From Mycobacteriales bacterium (GTDB lineage Bacteria > Actinomycetota > Actinomycetes > Mycobacteriales > Mycobacteriaceae), in contig JAHABL010000001.1 in assembly GCA_018376445.1 (NCBI GenBank), positions 378,831-442,830 of the forward strand: a DNA stretch of 64,000 bases. The letters run 5' to 3'. Shown in pieces: positions 52,107 to 60,479 of the stretch (position 1 is the first letter of the stretch; the number at the start of each line of letters is the position of its first letter). The translations under genes were made by a program, and so were the position numbers. The notes beneath the pieces are model-generated. The model saw only the letters and a program-made list of their open reading frames with translations. It was not told where the DNA came from and made no database searches.

Positions 52107-53420
52107 ATGAGTGTATATACCGATCATGACCTAGCCCGACGCCTCCCAGAGCGACCAAAGGCGGCGCAACTGGGGGAAACTGGCAACTATGATCGCCGGA
52201 GCCCCTTCTCCCACGATCGTGCCCGCATCCTCCATAGTGGTGCACTGCGACGGTTAGCGGATAAAACTCAGGTGGTGGGTCCTCAGCAAGGAGATGTGCC
52301 ACGCACGCGCCTGACCCATTCCCTTGAAGTCGCACAAATCTCCGGGGGCATCGCGGCAGGGCTGGGCGTCGATGCAGATCTCGCGGAGCTCGCCGGCCTA
52401 GCACACGACATTGGGCATCCCCCTTACGGTCATAATGGAGAACATGCTCTCAACGATCTTGCAGCTAGCTGCGGAGGTTTCGAAGGTAACGCACAGACGC
52501 TGCGGATTCTCACCCGCCTTGAGCCGAAGGTACTTGGCAGAGAGGGGATGTCGGTAGGCCTTAACCTCTCCCGCGCAGCACTCGATGCCGTCTGTAAGTA
52601 TCCGTGGACTCGTCGTCCGGGGGTGCGAAAATTTGGGGCCTACGCCGATGACGCAGATACCCTGGCTTGGATTCGAGACAGCGCGCCAACCGGCCATAAG
52701 TGCTTGGAAGCACAGATCATGGATTGGGCGGACGACATCGCCTACTCAGTTCACGATGTCGAAGATGGGATTCTGGCCGGTCGTATTGACCTACGGGTAC
52801 TAGGAGACAATTCGGAAGCTGCAGCCCTGGCAGCAGATGCCCATGCCACGTTTGGACTCTCCGCCGACCGTGTTGCAGCCGCTGCTGCCCGCCTTTGGGA
52901 GCTACCACATGTACGGGAAGTGGCTGACACCTGTGTCTCCAACTCTGGGACGCTAGTGGGGTCCGGGAATTACTTTGGCTCCCGGAGTAACTTGGTGGCG
53001 CTCAAACAACTCACGTCAGAACTAGTAGGACGCTTCGTTAACTCCACAATCGCCGCCACCCGGGCTCACTACGCGGGAGAACTGGGACGCTACCGGGGCG
53101 ATCTGACGATCCCGCACGACATTGAAGCGGAAGTGGGGCTTCTTAAGACGGTGGCAGTCCGCTACGTCATGCACAATGTGGACCACCTGAAGGCACAGGA
53201 GCGTCAATATGACCGTATTTTCCGAGTGGCGAGCTGGCTGTTGCAGACTGGTGAGGGCGGCCTTGACCCGGTCTTTTGGGATGATTGGAAAGTAGCTTGT
53301 GCGGTGGGTGATGATGCCCGCCGTATGCGGATCGTGGTCGACCAGATCGCCTCGTACACCGAAACTCGTCTAGAACGTGTCGATAAAGCTGCCGCTGGTC
53401 TGCAAGCAGGGTGGGGCTAG
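52107..53420 (+). CDS. dgt: Deoxyguanosinetriphosphate triphosphohydrolase-like protein
   Basis: HD-domain dNTPase that removes triphosphate from dNTPs. Metal-binding residues are in RTRLTHSLEVAQI and GLAHDIGHPPYGHNGE; DDIAYSVHDVEDG completes the HD set. 437 aa. TAGAAT (52092-52097) close upstream suggests a nearly leaderless mRNA starting at about 52104-52107. It is followed by dnaG, the conserved order in Mycobacteriales. Confidence 0.95.
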   Translation: MSVYTDHDLARRLPERPKAAQLGETGNYDRRSPFSHDRARILHSGALRRLADKTQVVGPQQGDVPRTRLTHSLEVAQISGGIAAGLGVDADLAELAGLAHDIGHPPYGHNGEHALNDLAASCGGFEGNAQTLRILTRLEPKVLGREGMSVGLNLSRAALDAVCKYPWTRRPGVRKFGAYADDADTLAWIRDSAPTGHKCLEAQIMDWADDIAYSVHDVEDGILAGRIDLRVLGDNSEAAALAADAHATFGLSADRVAAAAARLWELPHVREVADTCVSNSGTLVGSGNYFGSRSNLVALKQLTSELVGRFVNSTIAATRAHYAGELGRYRGDLTIPHDIEAEVGLLKTVAVRYVMHNVDHLKAQERQYDRIFRVASWLLQTGEGGLDPVFWDDWKVACAVGDDARRMRIVVDQIASYTETRLERVDKAAAGLQAGWG

Positions 53421-53459
53421 GGCACGCTGGCATTCGCCCGCATGGGGTATCCTCAAACC

Positions 53460-55433
53460 ATGGCCAAGGGACGGATTCCAGAAAGCGACATTGAGGCAAT
53501 CCGTAACCTGGTGCGCATCGAAGACGTCGTCGGGGAATACGTGTCGCTGAAACCCGCCGGTGTCGATTCTCTCAAGGGGCTGAGCCCCTTCACTGACGAG
53601 AAAACTCCCTCCTTCCACGTTCGCCCCAACCACGGCTACTACCACTGTTTCTCTACGGGGGAGGGAGGTGACGTGTTCAGCTTCCTCATGAAGATGGAAC
53701 ATGTCACGTTCGTTGAAGCGGTGGAACAGCTAGCTGACCGCATCGGCTATCGCATCCACTACCAGGGAGGCGGCGCCACCACCCCCCAGCAGCGAGGGAC
53801 GCGCCGACGGCTACTTCAAGCCAACGCAGCCGCGCACGAATTCTACCAGCAGCAGTTGGAAACCCCGGAGGCGCAGCCGGCCCGCGACATGCTCCTGGAA
53901 CGGGGTTTTGATGTCGACACCATTAAAGAGTTCGGTTGCGGTTACGCCCCAGCAGGATGGGACACTGTCACTCGTCACCTGCAGAAACAAGGCTTCACCT
54001 TCGATGAGCTGGAGGCCGCCGGAATCTCCAAGATGGGCTCGCGAGGAACCCCTATCGACCGCTTCCATCGTCGCCTCTTATGGCCCATTTGCGCCCCCAG
54101 CGGGGAAGTGATTGGTTTCGGCGCACGCAAACTCTTCGACGACGACACACTCGGGAAGTATATGAACACTCCCGAAACCATGCTCTATAAAAAGTCCAAA
54201 GTTCTCTTTGGACTCGATAAAGCCAAAAAGTATATTGCCGAATCACACCAGTGCGTCGTCGTGGAAGGCTATACGGACGTGATGGCGATGTGGGCAGCTG
54301 GTGTGAAAACCGCCGTTGCCGCCTGCGGTACCGCATTCGGTGATGATCACCTGGCTATTCTGCGCCGCTTCCTCATGGATGATAACTACTACCGGGGAGA
54401 GATCATCTACACCTTCGATGGAGACGAAGCGGGTCAAAAAGCTGCCATGAAGGCATTTACCGGCGATCAGCAATTCGCCGGCCAGAAATTTGTCTGTATT
54501 GCGCCGGGCGGAATGGACCCCTGTGAGCTGCGACAGGCCGAAGGAGATGCCGCCGTACGGGATCTCATTGCACGCCGCATTCCGATGTTCGAGTTTGCGC
54601 TCCGCTCCCTACTGAGAGATTTTAATCTCTCCATCCCAGAAGGGCGGGTAGCAGCTCTCGAACGTCTTGTCCCAGTTGTTGCAGCTATTCATGATGCGGC
54701 GCTACGAGACGAGTATGCGCGCCAGCTTTCCGGCTGGGTAGGATGGCACGATCCCACCGAAATTGTGAATCGCGTGCGACAAGCCGCGCGTACCGCAGGG
54801 CGGATGCCGGCAGGAGGTCCGAGTGGACGGACGCAGCGAGGACGGTCGCAGCGGAGCCCACGAGGTGCTTCTTCCTTCTCTACACGTACTGGAACGGGAG
54901 GAGCTTCAGGTGGGCTGGCCAGTCAGAGCCAGCCTCGGATGCTGCATCCCCGCAAACCCTCTGAAGGTAGTGAAGAGGGGCGGCAGCGCGCGGCAGTGCG
55001 CCTCGCCATCCAGTATCCTCACACTGCCGGAGCTGGCTTTGACGCGTTGGGGTCCGACGCCTTCACCTACCCGCTCTACCGCACCATCCGGGATGCTATC
55101 GAAGCAGTAGGAGGCTGCACGAATGCGGTGGTGGACCATAACTGGGTCCCGTCCATTCAAGAACATATCGACGACCTGGTGGTACAGGGTGTGGTATCGG
55201 AGATCGCCGTCGAAGATATGCCAGTAGACCAGGAGCATATGGTCAGTTATGCGGAGGGTCTTTTCGCGCGCCTTGAGGAAGCATGGGTGGGGCAACAAGT
55301 AGCCGAGCTGAAAGCTGCCTTACAGCGAAAGAATCCGTCTACTGACCCCGACTACCACGACATGTTTAAGGATCTTGTGGCGCTGGAAGAATACCGGGCC
55401 ACCTTGAAACAACTCGCCATCGGAACTTTCTGA
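53460..55433 (+). CDS. dnaG: DNA primase DnaG with altered zinc-binding domain
   Basis: Synthesises RNA primers for replication. From ATG 53460 (TATCCT 53448-53453, 6 nt upstream, leaderless): N-terminal CHC2-type domain, TOPRIM catalytic domain (VVVEGYTDVMAMWAAG, TFDGDEAG) and C-terminal DnaB-interaction domain after a Gly/Arg-rich linker. The zinc ribbon normally reads CPFH...HCFGC; here it is SPFT (S42, T45) and HCFST (C63, T66), so three of four ligands are gone while the surrounding residues (DEKTPSFHVRPNHG) are intact. 657 aa. Function is presumably kept since this is the replicative primase gene in its usual place. Confidence 0.95.
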   Translation: MAKGRIPESDIEAIRNLVRIEDVVGEYVSLKPAGVDSLKGLSPFTDEKTPSFHVRPNHGYYHCFSTGEGGDVFSFLMKMEHVTFVEAVEQLADRIGYRIHYQGGGATTPQQRGTRRRLLQANAAAHEFYQQQLETPEAQPARDMLLERGFDVDTIKEFGCGYAPAGWDTVTRHLQKQGFTFDELEAAGISKMGSRGTPIDRFHRRLLWPICAPSGEVIGFGARKLFDDDTLGKYMNTPETMLYKKSKVLFGLDKAKKYIAESHQCVVVEGYTDVMAMWAAGVKTAVAACGTAFGDDHLAILRRFLMDDNYYRGEIIYTFDGDEAGQKAAMKAFTGDQQFAGQKFVCIAPGGMDPCELRQAEGDAAVRDLIARRIPMFEFALRSLLRDFNLSIPEGRVAALERLVPVVAAIHDAALRDEYARQLSGWVGWHDPTEIVNRVRQAARTAGRMPAGGPSGRTQRGRSQRSPRGASSFSTRTGTGGASGGLASQSQPRMLHPRKPSEGSEEGRQRAAVRLAIQYPHTAGAGFDALGSDAFTYPLYRTIRDAIEAVGGCTNAVVDHNWVPSIQEHIDDLVVQGVVSEIAVEDMPVDQEHMVSYAEGLFARLEEAWVGQQVAELKAALQRKNPSTDPDYHDMFKDLVALEEYRATLKQLAIGTF

Positions 55434-55488
55434 CAGCGCATCGGTACACCTGCTTTTCACCTACTTTTCCCCCTGTCCACCTGGCAAT

Positions 55489-55518
55489 TTGGAGAGTTGT
55501 GGGGTGGGTAGGTAAGCT
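55489..55518 (+). promoter_or_regulatory. Promoter of tRNA-Asn
   Basis: TTGGAG (55489-55494), 18-bp spacer, TAAGCT (55513-55518), about 28 bp upstream of the mature tRNA. Confidence 0.55.
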
Positions 55519-55545
55519 ATCCATTCGTAACACCAAGGTGTTTAA

Positions 55546-55618
55546 TCCCCCATAGCTCAATTGGCAGAGCATTCGACTGTTAATCGAAGGGTTGTTGGTT
55601 CGAGTCCAACTGGGGGAG
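55546..55618 (+). tRNA. tRNA-Asn (anticodon GTT)
   Basis: Complete 73-nt cloverleaf without encoded CCA: acceptor TCCCCCA / TGGGGGA with discriminator G, D-arm GCTC...GAGC, anticodon stem TCGA/TCGA with loop CTGTTAA, T-arm GTTGG-TTCGAGT-CCAAC. A run of seven Ts follows at 55620 and probably ends transcription. Confidence 0.97.
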
Positions 55619-55726
55619 CTTTTTTTACCCTATTTTGGGGTGCGGAAAATGGGCGGGTACAGAAAACGCTTACTTCACTGTGATGAAGCAAGCGTAACGA
55701 TGGGAATGTTTTATTTACCTTGTCGG

Positions 55727-56146
55727 CTATTCGTGGAAGGTCCACTGCACCATGTGTCCCCGTGACAGAAGAATGGCGTAGAGCAGGTTGAGACGTGCGT
55801 TGTACTGCCCCCAACTGAGGCCAGATTGTGTCGCTTCTTCACTGGCTTCGTAGGTTTCTTGGTTGCGGAAACACTTGAGTTCTACAACCTCGTCTTCGCT
55901 ATTGTCGAGCAGCTCTTTATTTTCGATGGAGCTGCAGACTTCTTGACAGTATTCGAAATAACCTTCGATAGTGCTCTGGAGGTAGTCAAAAACTTCCTGG
56001 GGTACTTTGACTCCACCAGTGATCCAGCGCACTGAGGATCGTCGATCGTAGAGCTGGGTGGCTTCTCGTAGTTCCCGAAGAGTTAAACCGCTAAGTGTAA
56101 ACAGTCTGCGGATTTGAGCATTCTCGGGATAGGAACAAGCAGACAT
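55727..56146 (-). CDS. Small HTH-like regulatory protein
   Basis: 139 aa, not recognised at family level. The N-terminal half (RRLFTLSGLTLRELREATQL ... SVRWITGGVKVPQ) has the helix pattern of an HTH protein of the YdiL/Aca type, though the turn is unclear. The C-terminal half is acidic, helical and ends in a hydrophobic stretch (YNARLNLLYAILLSRGHMV). It is more AT-rich than its neighbours and lies just behind a tRNA gene, which suggests acquisition. Two copies of one palindrome precede it (56147 and 56213), the nearer abutting the start codon, so it is probably autoregulated. Confidence 0.6.
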   Translation of the reverse strand: MSACSYPENAQIRRLFTLSGLTLRELREATQLYDRRSSVRWITGGVKVPQEVFDYLQSTIEGYFEYCQEVCSSIENKELLDNSEDEVVELKCFRNQETYEASEEATQSGLSWGQYNARLNLLYAILLSRGHMVQWTFHE

Positions 56147-56156
56147 GTATTAATAC
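56147..56156. promoter_or_regulatory. Palindrome copy 1, candidate operator
   Basis: Perfect 10-bp palindrome GTATTAATAC directly 5' of the ATG of the HTH gene, in the position of its ribosome binding site. Confidence 0.5.
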
Positions 56157-56212
56157 CGTAATCGTCGTGCGAAAGAACTTGTTTAACGTGTAGATGCTAT
56201 CTGTGGATCGAA

Positions 56213-56222
56213 GTATTAATAC
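56213..56222. promoter_or_regulatory. Palindrome copy 2, candidate operator
   Basis: Identical palindrome GTATTAATAC, 66 bp from the first copy. No third copy was noticed in the interval up to the ABC-F gene. Confidence 0.5.
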
Positions 56223-56380
56223 AGATCATAGCAAAGAAGTTTTATCGTTAAGAAACACTCATTTTGCCAGTGGGGGGGGTATCTCAGGCGCTTCGGCTTA
56301 TACTGACGGAAACATAGTAATAAACAGTAATAATAGGTAGTAAGCGCGCTGCTGTTGCGTCTGTCCGAACAGGAGATGTC
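56223..56380 (+). promoter_or_regulatory. Leader and promoter region of the ABC-F gene
   Basis: Contains a run of eight Gs (56272-56279), a -10-like TATACT (56299-56304) and the SD AGGAG with a 6-nt spacing to ATG 56381. The AT-rich GTAATAAACAGTAATAATAG stretch lies between. No convincing leader peptide of the attenuation type was found. Confidence 0.45.
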
Positions 56381-58111
56381 ATGACTGAGGCTGCATATCC
56401 GGTAGATGTGTCGGTAGATTTTGCAGACGCCCAGCTGGTCGCTACCGACATCCATTACGACTATCCCGGTAGCCCCGTCCTCGCTAACATCAATCTCACG
56501 CTTTCCGCAGGAGACGTACTGGGATTAGTTGGTGACAACGGAGTGGGCAAGTCTACCCTGCTGTGGATCCTCTCCGGTCGTCTCAAACCCAGTGCCGGTC
56601 GTGTCACCCACCAAGGAACCCGCGTTCTTGGAGCGCAGGAGCTCGAGGCCCCCTTCGACTCCACCGGCCGTATGCTTGTCGAGGAGGCTCTCGGGCCTGC
56701 CCGTCGCCGTCTCCAGGCACTGGAAGACGCCGCCAACGTTATGGCTACCACCGAAGATCCTGAAGCTGCCGCGCAAGCAGAACGACGCTATTCCGAGATC
56801 TTTAACGACGTCATGGCCCATGATGCCTGGAGTGCTGAGCATAACGCGGAAGTTGTTCTCGATAATTTAGGTCTGACTGGAGAGGGAGTCTCCGGGCATC
56901 TTCTCGACCAATGCACTGTCGACATGTCAGGTGGTGAGCGAGCTCGTCTCGGGCTCGCCCTTGCCCTCATTAGAGCACCTGAAATCCTCCTGCTCGACGA
57001 ACCTACCAACCACCTTGATGCGCGCGGGCGTGAGCTCGTTGCCAAAACTATCCGAGAGCACCCGGGAATCGTCGTCTTGGCAACCCACGACCGTGACTTC
57101 TTGGATGCCACCTGCACTCATATTGGCGACATTGTGCGTAATCGCGAGGGTATCGGTATCTTCACCGGTAACTGGACCCAGTACGACAAACACCGCCGGC
57201 ACGAACGTCAGCTATGGGAACACCAATGGCGCACCGAAGAGCACCAACGGGAACTTTTGGAGACCACCATTGAGAAGGGTGCGCGCGAGGTTTCTCCTGG
57301 CCGTGTACGCCAGGATAACGACAAACTCTCCTACAACCTGGCCGGCGGTCGAGTGGAAAAACAGATCGCCCGCCGAGTTAGAGCCGCGCGCCAAAAGCTT
57401 ACGGAATTGGAGGAGAACGGGGTGGCAAAACCGCCAGTTCTGCTGGGATTTAATGCCCCTCTGGCGAAGGCACCAAGCGGTAGACGTGTTGCCGCTGGTT
57501 CCGAAGAGGACTTCCATCTGAAGCTCCGTGGGGTGATAGTTCCCAAACGCGTCCACGTAGGTTCTCTCACCATCCGGCCTGGCGAAACTGTCATCATCAC
57601 CGGCCCAAATGGATCCGGGAAATCTAGCTTGCTACACGTCATCACTGGTGCACTTCAACCGGAAGCGGGAGAAGTGCAGGTGGGTCAGGGTGCCACCTTG
57701 TCGATCCTGGAGCAAGTACAACGGTGGGAGGACCCGAAGAAGAGCGCTGCGGAACTCTACTCCTTCGTCTCCGGCCCGCACTCGCTGGACTTAGACGATC
57801 TGGGTCTTATCACTCCTGAAGATGCTCAGCGCCCAGTGGGTGATCTCTCGTTAGGACAGCAGAGACGGGTAGCCTTGGCCTTGCTCGTAGCTAACCCACC
57901 GGAAATTCTCTTAATGGATGAGCCGACTAACCACTTGAGTGTTGACCTCATCGAAGAGGTACAGGATGCGATTAAACAGTGCGAAGGGACTATTGTCGTC
58001 GTCACCCACGACCAACGCATGATCGAACAGGTAGAAGCGCGTCACTTAGTCGTTAAAGATGGAGAGGTGGAAGAGCTTCCCCGAGGTGTACTGCCCGAGA
58101 TCTTCGATTAG
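56381..58111 (+). CDS. ABC-F family ATP-binding protein
   Basis: Soluble twin-ATPase of the ABC-F family; such proteins act on the ribosome E site as translation factors or antibiotic-resistance factors. NBD1: Walker A GDNGVGKS, signature MSGGERARLGLA, Walker B ILLLDEPTNHLD, then the inter-domain linker (arm region about 240-350, highly charged). NBD2: GPNGSGKS, LSLGQQRRVALA, ILLMDEPTNHLS. 576 aa, no TM. Whether it confers resistance cannot be told without comparing the linker; its location beside a tRNA and a probable acquired regulator makes that worth testing. Confidence 0.9.
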   Translation: MTEAAYPVDVSVDFADAQLVATDIHYDYPGSPVLANINLTLSAGDVLGLVGDNGVGKSTLLWILSGRLKPSAGRVTHQGTRVLGAQELEAPFDSTGRMLVEEALGPARRRLQALEDAANVMATTEDPEAAAQAERRYSEIFNDVMAHDAWSAEHNAEVVLDNLGLTGEGVSGHLLDQCTVDMSGGERARLGLALALIRAPEILLLDEPTNHLDARGRELVAKTIREHPGIVVLATHDRDFLDATCTHIGDIVRNREGIGIFTGNWTQYDKHRRHERQLWEHQWRTEEHQRELLETTIEKGAREVSPGRVRQDNDKLSYNLAGGRVEKQIARRVRAARQKLTELEENGVAKPPVLLGFNAPLAKAPSGRRVAAGSEEDFHLKLRGVIVPKRVHVGSLTIRPGETVIITGPNGSGKSSLLHVITGALQPEAGEVQVGQGATLSILEQVQRWEDPKKSAAELYSFVSGPHSLDLDDLGLITPEDAQRPVGDLSLGQQRRVALALLVANPPEILLMDEPTNHLSVDLIEEVQDAIKQCEGTIVVVTHDQRMIEQVEARHLVVKDGEVEELPRGVLPEIFD

Positions 58112-58260
58112 TGTGCGGCGCAGAGTAGCCCTTGCTCTGGATTCCGAAGCGCTGCTCTGCATTCTGCACTCCAGTTGTGCATTCAGCGCTGTGCATACTG
58201 TGAGGTGAACCTTGTTAGCCCCATTGCATGAGAAGGGTACTTCGGAATATTGTGGAAGAC

Positions 58261-58890
58261 ATGACCGAACGTGCATCTGCAGATTGGGACGCCCTCTACA
58301 GTGAGACACCTGCCCCCTGGGGAGGAACCCCTGCTGCGGCAGTCGTGGAACGGCTCTCTACTATGGAACCCGGTTCCGCTCTCGACTTGGGGTGTGGGGA
58401 AGGTCGTCACGCTCGTCTCCTGGCTCAGATGGGCTGGGACGTAGTAGGTGTTGATCTCTCCTCCGAGGCGATTCGTATAGCGGCAGAGCACGAGTCATTG
58501 GGGCCGAAGATTGTCTATACAGTGGGGGACGTCTGCAGCTGGGTACCGGTCTACGATGCGCAGGTTACTGGCGATGATCGTTTCACCAGCGGCAAATTTG
58601 ACCTCATTTTGGGTGCTTACCTGCATTTGCCAATGCATCAGCTGCGGGATGTGTTGAAGCGTAGCCAAGCCTGGTTGAAGCCGCACGGGGCGCTTCTCTA
58701 TCTTGGGCACGCTGCCGAAAACCTCCGTCACGGTATTGGGGGCCCACAGGATTCTGCACTTCTTCCGACCGTCGCTGATCTTGCCAGCGCCAGTGCGGGA
58801 ATGCGGGTCATTCGTCTCGAGCATATGGTGCGCCCCGCCGGCCATTCGCAAGCGGTCGATGTCCTTCTTCATGCTGAAAACTGGGACTAG
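58261..58890 (+). CDS. Class I SAM-dependent methyltransferase
   Basis: Rossmann-fold methyltransferase, 209 aa from ATG 58261. Motif I LDLGCGEGRHARLLA, motif II VVGVDLSSEAI, acidic region TVGDVCSW and post-motif LILGAYLHLP. TATTGT (58248-58253) 7 nt upstream suggests a leaderless start at 58261; an in-frame ATG at 58228 would add 11 residues. The GEGRHA form occurs in TehB-like and thiopurine-type enzymes, but the substrate is unknown. Confidence 0.85.
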   Translation: MTERASADWDALYSETPAPWGGTPAAAVVERLSTMEPGSALDLGCGEGRHARLLAQMGWDVVGVDLSSEAIRIAAEHESLGPKIVYTVGDVCSWVPVYDAQVTGDDRFTSGKFDLILGAYLHLPMHQLRDVLKRSQAWLKPHGALLYLGHAAENLRHGIGGPQDSALLPTVADLASASAGMRVIRLEHMVRPAGHSQAVDVLLHAENWD

Positions 58891-58931
58891 TACCGGAACC
58901 GTTGCTTCCATGTCGAGGTAGTGGTGTGGGG

Positions 58932-60005
58932 TTAGACGCAGGTGCCGTCCTCCGCGCATTGTTCGGCAGGTGTTTCTGTTTGCACCGTCACATGGTGAAG
59001 GTGGTAGGTGTGCTCCATGAGTTCTTGTACGTGCTGACGTGCTTGCGGATTGGTAGTGACAACGTGGACGGATCCGATGTTGTCACCGGTGGTGAGGCTC
59101 CACACATGAAAGTGGTGGAGTGCTTGTACACCGTCCACGGACAAGATGTCATGGCGAAGGGACTCCATATCGACATCAGTGGGGGTGCCTTGTAGGATGA
59201 CGTTTCCTACTTGGCGGAGCAGTGCGACTGCTCGCGGAAGTACCCATATGGCGATAAGGACTGCAACGACGATGTCGGCATATACCCATCCCGTGAGATA
59301 GGTGATGAGACCCGAGATGAGTACTCCCACCGACCCCACCATGTCTGCCATCACTTCTAGATAAGCGCCCTTCACATTAATGGACTCGTCCTTACCACCA
59401 CGGATGGCAAGAAACGCGAAAAAGTTCATGAGCAGTCCCACTACTGCGACGATCGTTACTGGCAGTCCCTGGACATTAACGGGATGGATGAGGCGCTCGA
59501 CGGCTTCGACGACAATGATGACGGCGACTGCTAGCAACAGAATCGCGTTGAATCCCGCGGCGAGCACCTCAACACGGCGGAAACCATAAGTGTGTTGGGG
59601 AGTGGCGGAGGCACGCGCTCCAACACGGATGGCGACGAGTGCAGTGCACAGGCCGAAGACATCGGTGAACGCATGCGCAGAGTCCGATAGGAGAGCGAGT
59701 GAGCCGGAGAGTAGCCCTACGACAATTTGTGTGATGACAGTAACGAGTCCCAGTGCGATAGCGACACTGATGCGCCATTGAGGGGTGTGGGCCAATTCTG
59801 CTGCGTCGTGATGCTCGTGGGTGTGATGGTGGGAGTGACCGTGAGCTAGTGTGGCGCCGTGAGCATGGCTGTCGGTGTCATGGCTGTCATTGGTGAGATT
59901 CGGCACGTGGCTCTGTGTGTGGTTATGCGGCACGTGGCTCTGTGTGTGGTTATGAGCGTCGTCGTGAGCGTGATCGGACCGGTGAGTGTAGTCAGTGGCC
60001 TGCAT
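58932..60005 (-). CDS. Cation diffusion facilitator (zinc/cobalt efflux) protein
   Basis: CDF exporter of the CzcD/ZitB type, 357 aa. Residues 1-70 are extremely His-rich (HGHSHHHTHEHHD). Six TMs follow, with the metal site S-D-x-x-H in LLSDSAHAFTD (TM2) and the second half-site in EVMADMVGS (TM5). A C-terminal cytoplasmic domain (LRHDILSVDGVQALHHFHVWSL) completes it. AGAGAGG is 7 nt before the ATG, inside the right part of an inverted repeat. Probably exports zinc; the SmtB-type sensor at 46939 is a candidate regulator. Confidence 0.94.
   Translation of the reverse strand: MQATDYTHRSDHAHDDAHNHTQSHVPHNHTQSHVPNLTNDSHDTDSHAHGATLAHGHSHHHTHEHHDAAELAHTPQWRISVAIALGLVTVITQIVVGLLSGSLALLSDSAHAFTDVFGLCTALVAIRVGARASATPQHTYGFRRVEVLAAGFNAILLLAVAVIIVVEAVERLIHPVNVQGLPVTIVAVVGLLMNFFAFLAIRGGKDESINVKGAYLEVMADMVGSVGVLISGLITYLTGWVYADIVVAVLIAIWVLPRAVALLRQVGNVILQGTPTDVDMESLRHDILSVDGVQALHHFHVWSLTTGDNIGSVHVVTTNPQARQHVQELMEHTYHLHHVTVQTETPAEQCAEDGTCV
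59901..59954. repeat. Perfect 27-bp tandem duplication in the CDF gene
   Basis: Two identical 27-bp units (59901-59927 and 59928-59954), in frame, encode HNHTQSHVP twice near residue 20-37 of the His-rich N-terminus. Confidence 0.95.
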
Positions 60006-60013
60006 TGCCGAAC

Positions 60014-60051
60014 CTCTCTAATGTATGCGTGATAATGCATATGTTAGAGAG
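60014..60051. promoter_or_regulatory. Inverted repeat upstream of the CDF gene, candidate metal-regulator operator
   Basis: CTCTCTAATGTATGC (60014-60028), 8-nt centre, GCATATGTTAGAGAG (60037-60051); 13 of 15 positions pair. It starts 9 nt upstream of the CDF start codon and covers the expected promoter and SD. Its AT-rich inner arms recall ArsR-family operators. Confidence 0.6.
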
Positions 60052-60283
60052 ATGAATGAAGATTAGCAAGGCTACCCTTCGACAAGGAGAGAGGTGCGCC
60101 TGCTAGGGCTCGAACCAACACGCAACACCAGCACAACAAGCATTTTCCCCAATATGTGGCAACAATATGGCTACGCAAACCCTGTCTCACCTTCACCTCT
60201 GACCGCTCATCTTGCGTCTCATCGGCTTCTTGCAGACCAGCAGACATGTAGGCAACATCATTCGGCGTCACATGATCTGGCAT
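60044..60283 (-). pseudogene. Truncated small phage-type gene at the left att site
   Basis: A strong SD (GAGGAG) precedes ATG 60283 on the minus strand; the product begins MPDHVTPNDVAYMSAGLQEA and is not recognised. After about 55 residues the frame runs through the att repeat and into host sequence, where it stops, so the native 3' end was probably lost. Could also be a short real gene ending by chance. Confidence 0.35.
60094..60118. repeat. Distal att site (left end of the element)
   Basis: Matches 23 of 25 bases of the tRNA 3' end at 63031: GTGCGCCTGCT, then A for G, GGGCTCGAACC, then A for C. This covers the acceptor 3' strand and most of the T-arm. Confidence 0.8.
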
Positions 60284-60425
60284 AATTTCTTCTCCTCAAA
60301 CAACAAACCCCACATCACAAGCACCGTGGGTAAAGTGCCCAACCATCACAACCCCCGGCTGGGAAGGGTGCTCAATACACCACACAGCTCGGCGCGACCA
60401 TGCGGCTACGGGCGGTGGGTAGAGG

Positions 60426-60456
60426 AAAACCCCGCACCCAATAGGGGGTGGCGGGG
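60426..60456 (-). terminator. Terminator after the candidate immunity gene
   Basis: On the minus strand a GC stem (GGGTGCGGGG as the 3' arm) runs into TTTTCC, 24 nt beyond the stop at 60480. On the plus strand the same hairpin is followed by GTTATTT, so it may work both ways. Confidence 0.75.
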
Positions 60457-60479
60457 TGTTATTTAGGTATGTAGGTTAG

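Noticed and set aside
59901..59954. Possible CRISPR-like repeat
   Set aside because: Only two units, directly adjacent, in frame within a His-rich coding region; no spacers. No CRISPR array or cas gene was seen in the window.
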